Source of the DNA: Saprospiraceae bacterium | Lineage (GTDB): Bacteria; Bacteroidota; Bacteroidia; Bacteroidales; JAIPBB01 | Reading direction: 5' to 3' | DNA: 19,298 nucleotides | Assembly: GCA_021739805.1 (NCBI GenBank) | Contig: JAIPBB010000062.1 | Coordinates: 1 to 19,298 of the forward strand | Shown here: one piece after another, positions 1-7,532 of the stretch | How positions within the stretch are numbered: the first letter of the stretch is position 1 | Layout of the letters: every line of letters starts with the position of its first letter | Program-made: the position numbers and the translations under genes | The notes under the pieces: generated by a model | What the model was told of the DNA's origin: nothing | Database searches by the model: none | Seen by the model: the letters and a program-made list of their open reading frames with translations, nothing else

Positions 1-2
1 GC

Positions 3-218
3 GATTTTGCAAGTATAAATGAACTTGCTATTTTATCAAATCTTGAATCAATTAATGCTCAAATGATAAAAGAAAAGGTCAGTAAGCAGGACAGGTTCGT
101 AAAATTGAAAGATATTGCAAAATATCAATTATCAGTATTGAATGATAAAGACTTTATTAAAGCTCTAAAAAAATTAAATGAACGAGTTTATATTAACAAA
201 AATAGACAATTGGAATAA
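3..218 (+). CDS. KilA-N/phage-antirepressor-like protein, C-terminal fragment (gene starts before the window)
   Basis: An open frame runs from the left edge to a TAA at 216-218 and gives 71 residues with no start, so the gene begins outside the window. The stretch with ELAILSNLESINAQMI, followed by a polar helix (QDRFVKLKDIAKYQLSVL), resembles the C-terminal helical part of Bacteroidota KilA-N-domain proteins, where a block like 'IEQLLVLSNLESMNA' precedes the C-terminus. That assignment rests on recall of the family, and the N-terminal DNA-binding domain is not visible. If correct, it would be a DNA-binding protein of the kind found in prophages and genomic islands. The palindromic element at 281-459 follows it. 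The call is moderate; the reading frame itself is well supported by its length and codon use. Confidence 0.5.
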   Translation, partial: DFASINELAILSNLESINAQMIKEKVSKQDRFVKLKDIAKYQLSVLNDKDFIKALKKLNERVYINKNRQLE

Positions 219-280
219 AAATCTATAACTCTTTAGATTGTAGAAAGTAGATTTTCAAAAATCTGATTTTGATTTATTGA

Positions 281-459
281 CTGATGTTACGCAGAATGGA
301 AATTTCACATTTTTAGATTCCGCTACATTCGGAATGACAAACCGCAATTGTGATGGGAATATATCGGGGCGCGCCTCGATATATTCCTTCTCCTTCCAAG
401 AGACAGTGTCATTCCGAGCGAAGAGATGAATCTAATTTAAACAAATTGCGTAACATCAG
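281..459. repeat. REP/MITE-like palindromic element with nested inverted repeats
   Basis: The outer ends are a perfect 13-bp inverted repeat: CTGATGTTACGCA at 281-293 and its complement at 447-459. Inside lies an imperfect pair, TTAGATTC...CGGAATGACA (about 313-339) against TGTCATTCCGAGCG...GAATCTAA (about 408-436). At the centre is a 32-bp near-perfect palindrome at 356-387, with one G-T mismatch pair, built around GGCGCGCC. The whole unit is about 180 bp, non-coding and able to fold into a long hairpin. Segments like CATTCCGAGCG are, from memory, typical of dispersed intergenic repeats in this phylum. Copy number cannot be tested here. Confidence 0.65.
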
Positions 460-491
460 TTATTAAGTAAAAACAATCTTTAATAATATTT

Positions 492-528
492 AAAACCACC
501 TATTCTCTGCTGAGGTAGGTGGTTTTTT
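492..528 (+). terminator. Strong rho-independent terminator
   Basis: A perfect 11-bp stem (AAAACCACCTA at 492-502 with TAGGTGGTTTT at 516-526) and a 13-base loop end in a run of six T (523-528). It insulates the gene at 581 from upstream transcription and probably ends the transcript of the left-edge gene. The complementary strand also carries a run of A/T, so it may work in both directions. Confidence 0.8.
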
Positions 529-532
529 AATT

Positions 533-551
533 TAATTTTGTATTAACTTTG
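533..551 (+). promoter_or_regulatory. Bacteroidota -7 promoter elements for the gene at 581
   Basis: Two exact matches to TAnnTTTG occur: TAATTTTG at 533-540 and TAACTTTG at 544-551. The second lies 30 bases before the ATG at 581, the usual distance seen elsewhere in this window. No clear -33 TTG-type element is visible at the expected spacing, where the terminator arm sits. Confidence 0.5.
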
Positions 552-580
552 GTAAAAAATACAAATAAAACAAAATTCTT

Positions 581-1090
581 ATGAAAATAGAATTGGACTT
601 AAATGTTATTAAAAGAAATGCAAAGTTCAGAGAAGATCAAAACTTCAGTTTTAGAAGTTATCTGAAAGGACAAGATTCAGATAAAATAGATGAAATTGTG
701 CGTGAATTATATGAAAAGGTTCTCGAGTATATTGACTGTACTGAATGTGCTAATTGTTGTATTGAGTTAGAAACCGGTTTTAAAATAGAAGAAATTGATA
801 GATTAACTAATTCTCTTAAAATTGATAAAGAAGAATTTATTAAAAAATCAACTAAGCCTGACGAATTTGGAGATAAAACTACATTGTATTTAAATTCAAA
901 ACCATGTCAATTTTTAAAAGACAAAAAGTGTACGATTTTCTCATTAAGACCCGAAGAATGTAATTCATATCCTTATTTACATAAAGATGGTTTTACAAGC
1001 AGAACTCTTGGAGTGATAAGTAATTATGAGGTTTGCCCGATAGTATATAATGTTTACGAATTACTAAAAGCTAGATTGAATTTTAGATAG
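581..1090 (+). CDS. YkgJ-family cysteine-cluster protein (CxxCxxCC; putative Zn/Fe-chelating)
   Basis: This is a soluble protein of 169 residues with no signal peptide or membrane segment. The family hallmark is present: C53-x2-C56-x2-C59-C60 (CTECANCC). It is followed by C109 (PCQFL), C117 (KKCTIF), the motif RPEEC (C127)-NSYP, and C152 (VCP). This order matches the YkgJ/PF03692 family, whose cysteines are proposed to chelate zinc or an iron-sulfur cluster; the reaction is unknown for most members. Length is normal for single-domain members. The gene stands alone behind its own promoter and a strong upstream terminator, with a 600-base gap downstream, so it is probably monocistronic and context gives no partner. 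Family assignment is secure; function is not. Confidence 0.88.
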   Translation: MKIELDLNVIKRNAKFREDQNFSFRSYLKGQDSDKIDEIVRELYEKVLEYIDCTECANCCIELETGFKIEEIDRLTNSLKIDKEEFIKKSTKPDEFGDKTTLYLNSKPCQFLKDKKCTIFSLRPEECNSYPYLHKDGFTSRTLGVISNYEVCPIVYNVYELLKARLNFR

Positions 1091-1337
1091 ATTTAATCAA
1101 GTTAATGACGATGATTTTAAATGGTTTGCTTATGAAATCATTAGTGATTGAGAGATTTTCTGCTGGGATATTTTTTCTGGAAAGTATAATTTGAATAGTT
1201 TTCTTGGCTAAATTTTATTTTGATGTGCTGGGTGAAATTGTATTTATAATATCTCTCAGAAAACAGCCTCGTAAACTATCATTATTTCATAAACATTTGT
1301 TATTGTTATGAAATTCATCATCCTAACTTCTCTCCAA

Positions 1338-1529
1338 AATAAGGTTAATAAGGTTTGAAAGGAGGTTGATGTGTTTTTACTAAGGTTATTGGCTGAATAT
1401 AAGGTATTTATTAATGACAATAAGAATATATATTATGATTTTGGCACATCTCCAAAACCTTATTTTTTTATTTTTTCAACCTTAGTAGAATTAATTTACC
1501 ACAAGCAAACAAACCTTATTAACCTTATT
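1338..1529. repeat. Inverted-repeat-bounded element, about 190 bp
   Basis: The ends are a perfect 20-bp inverted repeat: AATAAGGTTAATAAGGTTTG at 1338-1357 and its exact complement at 1510-1529. A second, inner 10-bp pair (TACTAAGGTT at 1378-1387 with AACCTTAGTA at 1478-1487) is nested inside. The terminal arm is itself made of two AAGGTT-like units. The interior is AT-rich and non-coding. The form fits a miniature transposable element or a dispersed palindromic repeat; no target-site duplication is obvious. Confidence 0.6.
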
Positions 1530-1638
1530 AAGAAGCAGCATTAATTAACGAATTTAAAGCCATATTCATATTCTCCGGTACATCAAAATAAAATTTAGCC
1601 GAGGTGGTTTTTTGGTTATTTCTTATTTGAATTTCTTT

Positions 1639-1646
1639 TATCTTTG
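1639..1646 (+). promoter_or_regulatory. Bacteroidota -7 promoter element (TATCTTTG)
   Basis: This exact TAnnTTTG match sits 47 bases before the ATG at 1693. It lies inside the region that would be coding if the upstream TTG at 1612 were used, so it supports the ATG at 1693 as the true start. Confidence 0.55.
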
Positions 1647-1692
1647 GGTTTATCTAATAATCTCAGTCATTATTACACTAAAAGTAATTTCT

Positions 1693-2880
1693 ATGAAAAA
1701 AGTATTCATGATTTTAGTTGTATTTTTCTTGGGTTCTCAATGTATGGCAACACAAGATTATATATTTTGTAGAACAGAAGGAAAAGTAACAGTTTCATAT
1801 ATTATTAGTGGAATTCAATTGAAATTGGAAATTGATGAAAAAATCAATATTTTACATGAGATAATTAATAATTATCTTAGTAATTATTTCGACACATCAC
1901 CAATCCCAAATATTCAAATAGTTTTTAAAGATTTACAAGACTACAATTTGAATACTAATCTTTATTATCTGAGTTATGGGGAGTTTGATATTTGCAAAGA
2001 GCCAAAGAGCTATGAGTTTCCTGGTAAAAGAGAGTATGTTCCAACTAAAGGAATTATTTTAACCATCACAGACTTTTACAATATTGATATTGCTGAGATT
2101 CTAAAACTATTAGATTATGGGATTAACAATAATAAAGAAATTCAAAAAAATCAAAAAGAATCTCAGTTCTTTCATGGAATTTATTATGCACAAACTGGAG
2201 ACTCACTTAGATTAGTTTCAATACCATTTGACAATATTATAGAAATTCTTGGTTCAGATAATCCTGATATAGAAAATTTGTTATCAAATAAAGTATTTAG
2301 AAATGATTCTCTTTCTAATTTTAATTATACAAGAAAAAGAGAGTATGATTTAAACGACATTACATACTATTATCAAAATGCTAAATATCATTTAATAAGG
2401 AGAGAGCAACTTAATAATTCTGATACCGTCAAAGAGCAAAAAACATTCAAAATTATTATTAGTTTCGAAAATATTCATGAAATATTTAAAACAAAAGATA
2501 ATAATTACTTTCTTTTTATAAATGATAGTACGTTCTATTACTACGACTTTTATAATGATTTATTACATAGCCCACTTACTATTGATAGTGCAAAAAATAG
2601 ATTGTGTCTTAGGGAAAATATTGATGAAGTTGTTGTCTTAGAATTCTGGAATGAATATGAAAGTGCAAAGATTAGTCTTGTTTATTTCCCACATAATGAT
2701 GAACTTATAACATATTACAAAGAGTATTGGCCAAAAGATAAGAAGGAAATTGTTGAAGACAAACCCAATATTCCGAAAAAGAGAAATTATTATTTATTGA
2801 TAAGTTTAGTTATTAATTGTTTATTAATATTGCTACTTATTATTAGTAAACAAAAGCGAAAGAAGATTGATGAAAGATAA
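1693..2880 (+). CDS. Exported protein of unknown function with C-terminal membrane anchor
   Basis: I do not recognise a family. The product has 395 residues from ATG 1693. A TTG at 1612 would extend it, but it precedes the promoter element at 1639 and the ATG gives a clean signal peptide (MKKVFMILVVFFLGS, cut near CMA-TQ). The cysteine there is not in a good lipobox. The long middle part is polar, rich in Asn, Asp, Tyr and Lys, probably mixed alpha/beta and presumably periplasmic. Near the C-terminus a single hydrophobic segment (about residues 366-384, YLLISLVINCLLILLLII) is followed by a basic tail KQKRKK. This predicts an N-out/C-in type I topology. The 3' end overlaps the decarboxylase start by 11 bases (2870-2880), which suggests co-transcription and translational coupling. 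Confidence 0.65.
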   Translation: MKKVFMILVVFFLGSQCMATQDYIFCRTEGKVTVSYIISGIQLKLEIDEKINILHEIINNYLSNYFDTSPIPNIQIVFKDLQDYNLNTNLYYLSYGEFDICKEPKSYEFPGKREYVPTKGIILTITDFYNIDIAEILKLLDYGINNNKEIQKNQKESQFFHGIYYAQTGDSLRLVSIPFDNIIEILGSDNPDIENLLSNKVFRNDSLSNFNYTRKREYDLNDITYYYQNAKYHLIRREQLNNSDTVKEQKTFKIIISFENIHEIFKTKDNNYFLFINDSTFYYYDFYNDLLHSPLTIDSAKNRLCLRENIDEVVVLEFWNEYESAKISLVYFPHNDELITYYKEYWPKDKKEIVEDKPNIPKKRNYYLLISLVINCLLILLLIISKQKRKKIDER

Positions 2881-4291
2881 ATTAAAAGAAATATACAGCT
2901 CTAAAAAATTCCAGGAACAAGGACACGAATTAGTTGATTTGCTTGCAAAATATATTAGCAATTCTGCTAAGCAGGAAATTCCGGTAAATAATTACCTTGA
3001 GCCAAATGAACAATTAGAATTTTGGAGAAATTATAAATTGGATGATAAAAATCCAATTACTCTTTTTAAAGATATAATTGAAAAATCAATTCATATTCAC
3101 AATCCAAAATATATTGGACATCAGGTTTCGGCATCGGCACCATTGGCTGCTCTTGTAAACCTTTTTACTGCCCTTTTAAATAATAGCATGGCGATTTATG
3201 AAATGGGACCTGCATCCACAGCCATTGAAAAAGCTGTTGTTGAAGAAATTTCTAATAAAATAGGTTATGGCGAAAAGGGAGACGGATATATAACTTCCGG
3301 CGGTACTCTTGCTAATTTAACTGCACTTCTTGCAGCCCGACAAATAATCGTTGAGTCAAATGTGTGGGAGCATGGTCTTAATGAAAAATTAGCTGTAATG
3401 GTTTCTGCCGAAGCACATTATTGTGTTGAAAGAGCTTGCAGAATAATGGGATTTGGTGCAAAGGGCATAATTAAAATTCCTGTTGGTGATACTTTCACTA
3501 TGAAAACCGAATTGTTGGATGAATATTACAAAAAAGCTGAAAAGGATGGAATTAAAGTAATTGCTGTTGTGGGGAGTGCACCATCAACTTCAACTGGTAT
3601 GCATGATGACCTAGAAGCAATTGCGCAATTTTGTTCAGAGAAAAAACTGTGGTTTCATATTGATGGAGCACATGGAGGAGGAGCAATCTACTCAAAAAAA
3701 TATAAGCATCTATTAAAAGGAATTGAGAAAGCAGATTCTGTAGTAATCGATGCCCACAAAATGCTGATGATGCCTTCGCTTATGACATTTTTAATGTTCA
3801 AAAACAAAATGGATTCTTATGCTACTTTTAGCCAAAGGGCACAATATCTTTGGGAAAGCTCTGATGAAGAAGAGTGGTATAATATGGCAAAAAGAACTTT
3901 TGAATGTACCAAACAAATGATGGGAGTGAAATTCTTTACACTTTTAAAAACTTATGGTGAAGAAATTTTCGACCAATTTGTAACAAACCAATATGACCTT
4001 GGACACGAATTAGCCAAACAAATTAATCGCCGACAAAATGTAGAATTAGCTGTTGAACCCGAATCAAATATTGTTTGTTTCAGATATTTTGACCCCAAAC
4101 TTTCTGACTCAGAATTAAATCAACGAAATTCATATATACGCAGCAAAATCCTTAAAAAAGGAGATTTCTATATTGTTCAAACTCTTTTAAATAATTTGGT
4201 TTATATGAGAGCAACAATTATGAATCCTTTAACTACTGCTGAAATATTTGGGGAGTTATTGGATGAGGTTGAGGGGTTGGGAAGTGTGTAA
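2870..4291 (+). CDS. Group II PLP-dependent amino acid decarboxylase
   Basis: Cytosolic enzyme of the PLP-dependent decarboxylase group II family (glutamate, aromatic amino acid and diaminobutyrate decarboxylases), 473 residues, full length. Seen: the substrate-side block HNPKYIGHQVSA (about 77-88); the phosphate-binding TSGGT (142-146); the ring-stacking His in AEAHY (H183); HIDGAHGG with D265 (pairs with the pyridine nitrogen) and H268; and the PLP Schiff-base lysine in DAHKMLMMP (K297). ATG 2870 is preferred to the TTG at 2867, which differs by one codon. The start overlaps the previous gene by 11 bases. A C-terminal region of about 120 residues follows the usual fold. The substrate cannot be read from the sequence: aromatic, glutamate/aspartate or 2,4-diaminobutyrate are all possible. 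Confidence 0.87.
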   Translation: MKDKLKEIYSSKKFQEQGHELVDLLAKYISNSAKQEIPVNNYLEPNEQLEFWRNYKLDDKNPITLFKDIIEKSIHIHNPKYIGHQVSASAPLAALVNLFTALLNNSMAIYEMGPASTAIEKAVVEEISNKIGYGEKGDGYITSGGTLANLTALLAARQIIVESNVWEHGLNEKLAVMVSAEAHYCVERACRIMGFGAKGIIKIPVGDTFTMKTELLDEYYKKAEKDGIKVIAVVGSAPSTSTGMHDDLEAIAQFCSEKKLWFHIDGAHGGGAIYSKKYKHLLKGIEKADSVVIDAHKMLMMPSLMTFLMFKNKMDSYATFSQRAQYLWESSDEEEWYNMAKRTFECTKQMMGVKFFTLLKTYGEEIFDQFVTNQYDLGHELAKQINRRQNVELAVEPESNIVCFRYFDPKLSDSELNQRNSYIRSKILKKGDFYIVQTLLNNLVYMRATIMNPLTTAEIFGELLDEVEGLGSV

Positions 4292-4372
4292 ACAATCTAC
4301 TTAACAATCAAAAATGCTTGTAAATCAACACACATTATTCATTTATTTCTTTTAATTTAAATTTTTTTCTAT

Positions 4373-4380
4373 TATCTTTG
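4373..4380 (+). promoter_or_regulatory. Bacteroidota -7 promoter element (TATCTTTG)
   Basis: This exact TAnnTTTG match lies 30 bases upstream of the ATG at 4410. A TTG start at 4386 would fall at or next to the expected transcription start, so this element supports the ATG. Confidence 0.6.
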
Positions 4381-4409
4381 GTTAATTGTTAATTGTAAAA
4401 TCAATTATT

Positions 4410-6089
4410 ATGAATCATCATAAATACAAATTATTATTCATATTATTTATAGTTAGTATTGTAAGTTTTGGACAACAAAATAATGAATTATTTCAAGGTG
4501 GTTGTAGCAATGATTATGCATCTTCTGCCATTATAGATAATAGTAAAAACGTATATATAGTTGGCGGAAGTTCAAGTTTTGATTGGAGCCCAGATGACAT
4601 ATATTTAATAAAAAATGACTCCAGCATGTATAACAAATGGGCAAAGACGTTTAGATATTTTCATTTTAGGAATGTGGGATTAGACATTGCTTCTTATAAT
4701 GATACTTCTCTTCTTATTTTAGGTAGATACTATACCCAAAGTTATGGTAAAACATTTCTAATGTTAGTTGATACAAGTGGTTCAATATTAATGAAAAAGA
4801 ACTTTTATCATGTTTGGAAAAGCAATATCGCACAATGCGATTACAATAAATTATTTAAGACTCAAGATTCTAATATCATTATTTATGGAGCTGCTCAAAC
4901 CAATGAGGATACATCTAATATAATCACAAAATATGGTCCAATAATACCAAGTATTGTAAAAATGGATCCAAATGGAAATATTATTAAATCTAAAGTATTA
5001 TATATTGGTCCTGATAGTACTAATGGTACACCTTATTTTAGTTTTTCATCAATTAATGAAAATAAAGACTCAACTTATATTGTAATTGGAACAACATATT
5101 GGCCAAATTATACTTTTGTGGTAAAACTGGATAAAAACCTTAATGTACTTTGGCATAAAGTATATGGTAAATTGTGTCTTAATACAGGTAACATTTTAGA
5201 AAGTACAGATGGTAGTTTTATTGGATGTGGCGTAGGAAGTGATACTTTATTGTATAATCGAATGGCATATATTTTTAAATTAGATAGTAGTGGTAATCTC
5301 ATATGGTACAAATTACTAGATGTAAATAATGATGTTTCATCTATATCTGGATCTACTGTAAAATTATTCCCATCATTCAATAATACTTATTTTGTATTAG
5401 CAACGATGGTAGAAGATTATTCAAATCACTCTTATAAATATACACTTTTTAAAATTAATTCAAACGGGGATATTATTTGGGCAAAAAAATATGGTGATGA
5501 TAATTTTTCAAATATTTCTCAATCCTTAATTAAGGTTGATAGTAATAATTATAAAATAATAGGTACTACAAATTCAAATTTATCAGGAAATTTATTATCT
5601 CCTTATGGTCATCATGATGATATTCACATATTTTCTGTTGATTCAAATGGTGTATCAAGTGTTCAAAACAGTAATTTGAATTATGTAATTTCATCTTACA
5701 ATGTTGGTCAAATAAATTATCCCATTAAAGAGTTTGATTTGTCATTAATCTCAGATACATTCACTCTAAAGGAGGAAATTGTTAGCACAACTTACGATAG
5801 TATTTCATGTATAGGAGTTAGTATTAAAGAAAGTGATAATTCATCCTCATTAAATGTTTTCCCAAATCCAACTTCAGGCTCTATTGCTTTCGAGTTAAAG
5901 GATTTTAATAATGAAGAATATAAATTGTCAGTTTTTGATTATCAGGGTAAAATTGTTTTAGAAACGAAAATACACAATCAAAATAAATTTAATATTGATT
6001 TGAGTAACTTTGATTCAGGGATTTATTTTTATAGATTAACTAATCTGGTAAATGGAAAGTCAAATTCCGGAAAATTAATTAAGCTATAA
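4410..6089 (+). CDS. Secreted beta-propeller-like repeat protein with type A T9SS sorting domain
   Basis: This protein has 559 residues from ATG 4410. A Sec signal peptide (about 1-21, KLLFILFIVSIVSFG-QQ) is followed by at least five degenerate repeats of about 60-80 residues. Each holds a unit like 'K-[LIM]-D-x-[NS]-G-x-[IL]-x-W-x-K-x-[YF]-G', for example VKLDKNLNVLWHKVYG, FKLDSSGNLIWYKLL and FKINSNGDIIWAKKYG, alternating with 'Y-x-[IV]-[IV]-G-T-T' strands. This is the pattern of Bacteroidota surface propeller-like repeat proteins. The C-terminal 78 residues (about 482-559) form a type A sorting domain: VFPNPTSG, then LSVFDYQGK, then LSNFDSGIYFYRL, ending KLIKL. The protein is predicted to cross the outer membrane by the type IX system and be released or attached to the surface. 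The ligand is unknown. Confidence 0.8.
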   Translation: MNHHKYKLLFILFIVSIVSFGQQNNELFQGGCSNDYASSAIIDNSKNVYIVGGSSSFDWSPDDIYLIKNDSSMYNKWAKTFRYFHFRNVGLDIASYNDTSLLILGRYYTQSYGKTFLMLVDTSGSILMKKNFYHVWKSNIAQCDYNKLFKTQDSNIIIYGAAQTNEDTSNIITKYGPIIPSIVKMDPNGNIIKSKVLYIGPDSTNGTPYFSFSSINENKDSTYIVIGTTYWPNYTFVVKLDKNLNVLWHKVYGKLCLNTGNILESTDGSFIGCGVGSDTLLYNRMAYIFKLDSSGNLIWYKLLDVNNDVSSISGSTVKLFPSFNNTYFVLATMVEDYSNHSYKYTLFKINSNGDIIWAKKYGDDNFSNISQSLIKVDSNNYKIIGTTNSNLSGNLLSPYGHHDDIHIFSVDSNGVSSVQNSNLNYVISSYNVGQINYPIKEFDLSLISDTFTLKEEIVSTTYDSISCIGVSIKESDNSSSLNVFPNPTSGSIAFELKDFNNEEYKLSVFDYQGKIVLETKIHNQNKFNIDLSNFDSGIYFYRLTNLVNGKSNSGKLIKL

Positions 6090-6111
6090 TTGTTATGATA
6101 TAATAGAATTT

Positions 6112-6624
6112 ATGAAAAAAGTCATCTCCAAAACCCATTACCTCCAAATGAAAAAGAAACCTGAGATTATACTTCAGGAATTAGAAGATGAAATTCAAAT
6201 TATTAAAGCGGAGTTTCTTTCGGTTGATTTTTATAAGTTTATTTATACTGAAGTTGGAAGAGATTGGTCGTGGTGCAATAGATTGGCAATTACAGAAGAA
6301 GAACTTGAAAAAATTATAACTCATCCAAAAGTAGACATTTACATCTTTTGCGTTAATGATATTGAAGCAGGATTTTATGAGTTAGACCGGAGAATAAAAA
6401 AGGAAGTTGAAATAAAATATTTTGGTTTGGCAAAGAACTATATTGGAAAAGGCTACGGAAAGCTTTTAATCAAACATGCATTATTTGAAGCATGGTCGCA
6501 TAATCCTAAAAGAGTCTGGCTTCATACCTGCGATTTGGATGCACCAAATGCTTTAAGCTTTTATCAGAAAGCAGGATTTAGGCTATATGATACAAAAATG
6601 GAAGAGCAAATTATACCATCATAA
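6112..6624 (+). CDS. GNAT-family N-acetyltransferase
   Basis: A cytosolic protein of 170 residues, of ordinary single-domain GNAT length. Motif A, which binds the pyrophosphate of acetyl-CoA, is intact: AKNYIGKGYGKLLI, with G112-x-G114-x-G116. Motif B is also clear: N146 ALSFYQKAGF ending at 156, preceded by the strand VWLHTC. The middle strand (IFCVNDIEAGFYELD) is a typical beta-4. The N-terminus is longer and more charged than the minimum. It starts 22 bases after the previous stop with no promoter of its own that I can see, so it may be read through from the surface-protein gene. It converges with arsM, whose 3' end is 47 bases away. The substrate (small amine or protein) is not determinable. 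Confidence 0.85.
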   Translation: MKKVISKTHYLQMKKKPEIILQELEDEIQIIKAEFLSVDFYKFIYTEVGRDWSWCNRLAITEEELEKIITHPKVDIYIFCVNDIEAGFYELDRRIKKEVEIKYFGLAKNYIGKGYGKLLIKHALFEAWSHNPKRVWLHTCDLDAPNALSFYQKAGFRLYDTKMEEQIIPS

Positions 6625-6671
6625 TTTGCTCCCCATTAATCAATCAAAATTATAAACCAAAAAAATTGTCT

Positions 6672-7532
6672 TTACTGACAACAAGACTCCGAATCGCATC
6701 CACAACCGCAATCATTTTCAACTTTTCCGGGCTTTTCCGCTCTCACTGTAATGCTATAGATTCCTGTATTGCTATTTTTAAATTCTTTTATTTGTTCGTC
6801 GTTCAGATAATCTGATAAAATATCATCCGGTAGAATAATTTCTTTTTCTTTCATGATTTCGATTTCTTCGAAACCTGCATTATATATTTTTCCTAAGTAA
6901 TCATCTTTTTGTAAAGCTCCTGAAACACAACCTGCATACATTTCAGCAGCATTTAAAATTGTTTCAGGTAATTCACCTTGCAAAACAACATCTGAAATGC
7001 TAAAATGACCACCGGGTTTTAATACTCTGTGAATTTCACCAAAAGCTTTTTGCTTGTCGGGAACAAGATTTAAAACACAATTACTGATAACTGCATCAAT
7101 TTTATTAGAAGTAACAGGTAAATCTTCAATCTCACCAAAGCGAAACTGAACATTATCGAAACCAAGTTTCTTTGCGTTTTCTTTTGCTTTCTTAATCATT
7201 TCCATAGTGAAGTCAACACCGATAACATAACCGCTTTCGCCAACTATTTCACGGGCAACAAACACATCGTTTCCTGCTCCTGAGCCAAGGTCAAGAACTG
7301 TGTCGCCTTTTTTCATTACTGCAAATTGCGTTGGAATTCCGCAACCAAGACCTAAATCTGCATCAGGATTATAACCATCCATTTTTGAATAATCATCACT
7401 AAAAACAGCATAATCTACTGTTGAACATGTTCCTGAACCACAGCAACTGCTTTCGTTTGTTTCTTTTGTTTGTAAAGCTATCTGAGCATATTTCTCTCTA
7501 ACTAAATCTTTAATTTCTTCCGATGTTTTCAT
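6672..7532 (-). CDS. arsM: Arsenite S-adenosylmethionine methyltransferase
   Basis: ArsM methylates As(III) with SAM to mono-, di- and trimethyl arsenicals in the cytosol. The product has 286 residues. The SAM-binding motif is DLGSGAGND (81-89), followed by the acidic strand end VIGVDFT (103-109). The four cysteines needed for As(III) methylation all appear with the family's spacing: C36 (GTCS), C64 (GLGCGIP), C152 (SNCVLNL) and C202 (AGCVSG). The 28-residue gap between the first two and the 50-residue gap between the last two agree with characterised ArsM as I recall it. Extra cysteines occur at C30-C31 and in a C-terminal tail ([12 protein letters not shown], 274-285), which may hold metalloid. 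The start ATG overlaps the arsR stop (ATGA, 7529-7532), so the two genes are translationally coupled. Confidence 0.92.
   Translation of the reverse strand: MKTSEEIKDLVREKYAQIALQTKETNESSCCGSGTCSTVDYAVFSDDYSKMDGYNPDADLGLGCGIPTQFAVMKKGDTVLDLGSGAGNDVFVAREIVGESGYVIGVDFTMEMIKKAKENAKKLGFDNVQFRFGEIEDLPVTSNKIDAVISNCVLNLVPDKQKAFGEIHRVLKPGGHFSISDVVLQGELPETILNAAEMYAGCVSGALQKDDYLGKIYNAGFEEIEIMKEKEIILPDDILSDYLNDEQIKEFKNSNTGIYSITVRAEKPGKVENDCGCGCDSESCCQ

Larger units (their letters stand above)
219..580. other. Intergenic region with palindromic element, terminator and promoter
   Basis: No convincing gene lies in these 362 bases. The region holds a repeat-like palindromic element (281-459), a strong rho-independent terminator (492-528) and two TAnnTTTG promoter elements (533-540 and 544-551) serving the gene at 581. 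The palindromic element contains a GC-rich core (GGCGCGCC, 368-375) that stands out against the AT-rich surroundings. Confidence 0.6.
1091..1692. other. 602-base gene-poor region with inverted repeats
   Basis: I find no convincing gene. The region contains a 9-bp hairpin (ATTTCATAA at 1284-1292 with TTATGAAAT at 1306-1314), the long-range inverted repeat element at 1338-1529, and the promoter of the next gene (1639-1646). A short reverse-strand open frame (1653-1528) exists but has no start codon at a sensible place and is not called. Confidence 0.6.

Noticed and set aside
1284..1314. Hairpin ATTTCATAA/TTATGAAAT as a terminator for the YkgJ-family gene
   Set aside because: It is about 190 bases after the stop and is not followed by a T-run, so it is only a small inverted repeat of unknown meaning.
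1528..1653. Reverse-strand open frame of 41 codons reading ...KFYFDVPENMNMALNSL...
   Set aside because: The peptide looks protein-like, but there is no start codon before residue 29, it overlaps the promoter of the forward gene, and its stop falls in the inverted repeat. Could be a decayed fragment; not supportable as a gene.
1612..1692. TTG start at 1612 for the exported protein
   Set aside because: The -7 promoter element at 1639-1646 lies inside the extension, and the ATG at 1693 opens directly with a good signal peptide.
5108..5380. Antisense open frame inside the secreted repeat protein gene
   Set aside because: It lies wholly within a well-supported gene, has no recognisable motif, and reflects the codon pattern of the other strand. 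Similar antisense frames inside the synthetase and LamG genes were dismissed for the same reason.
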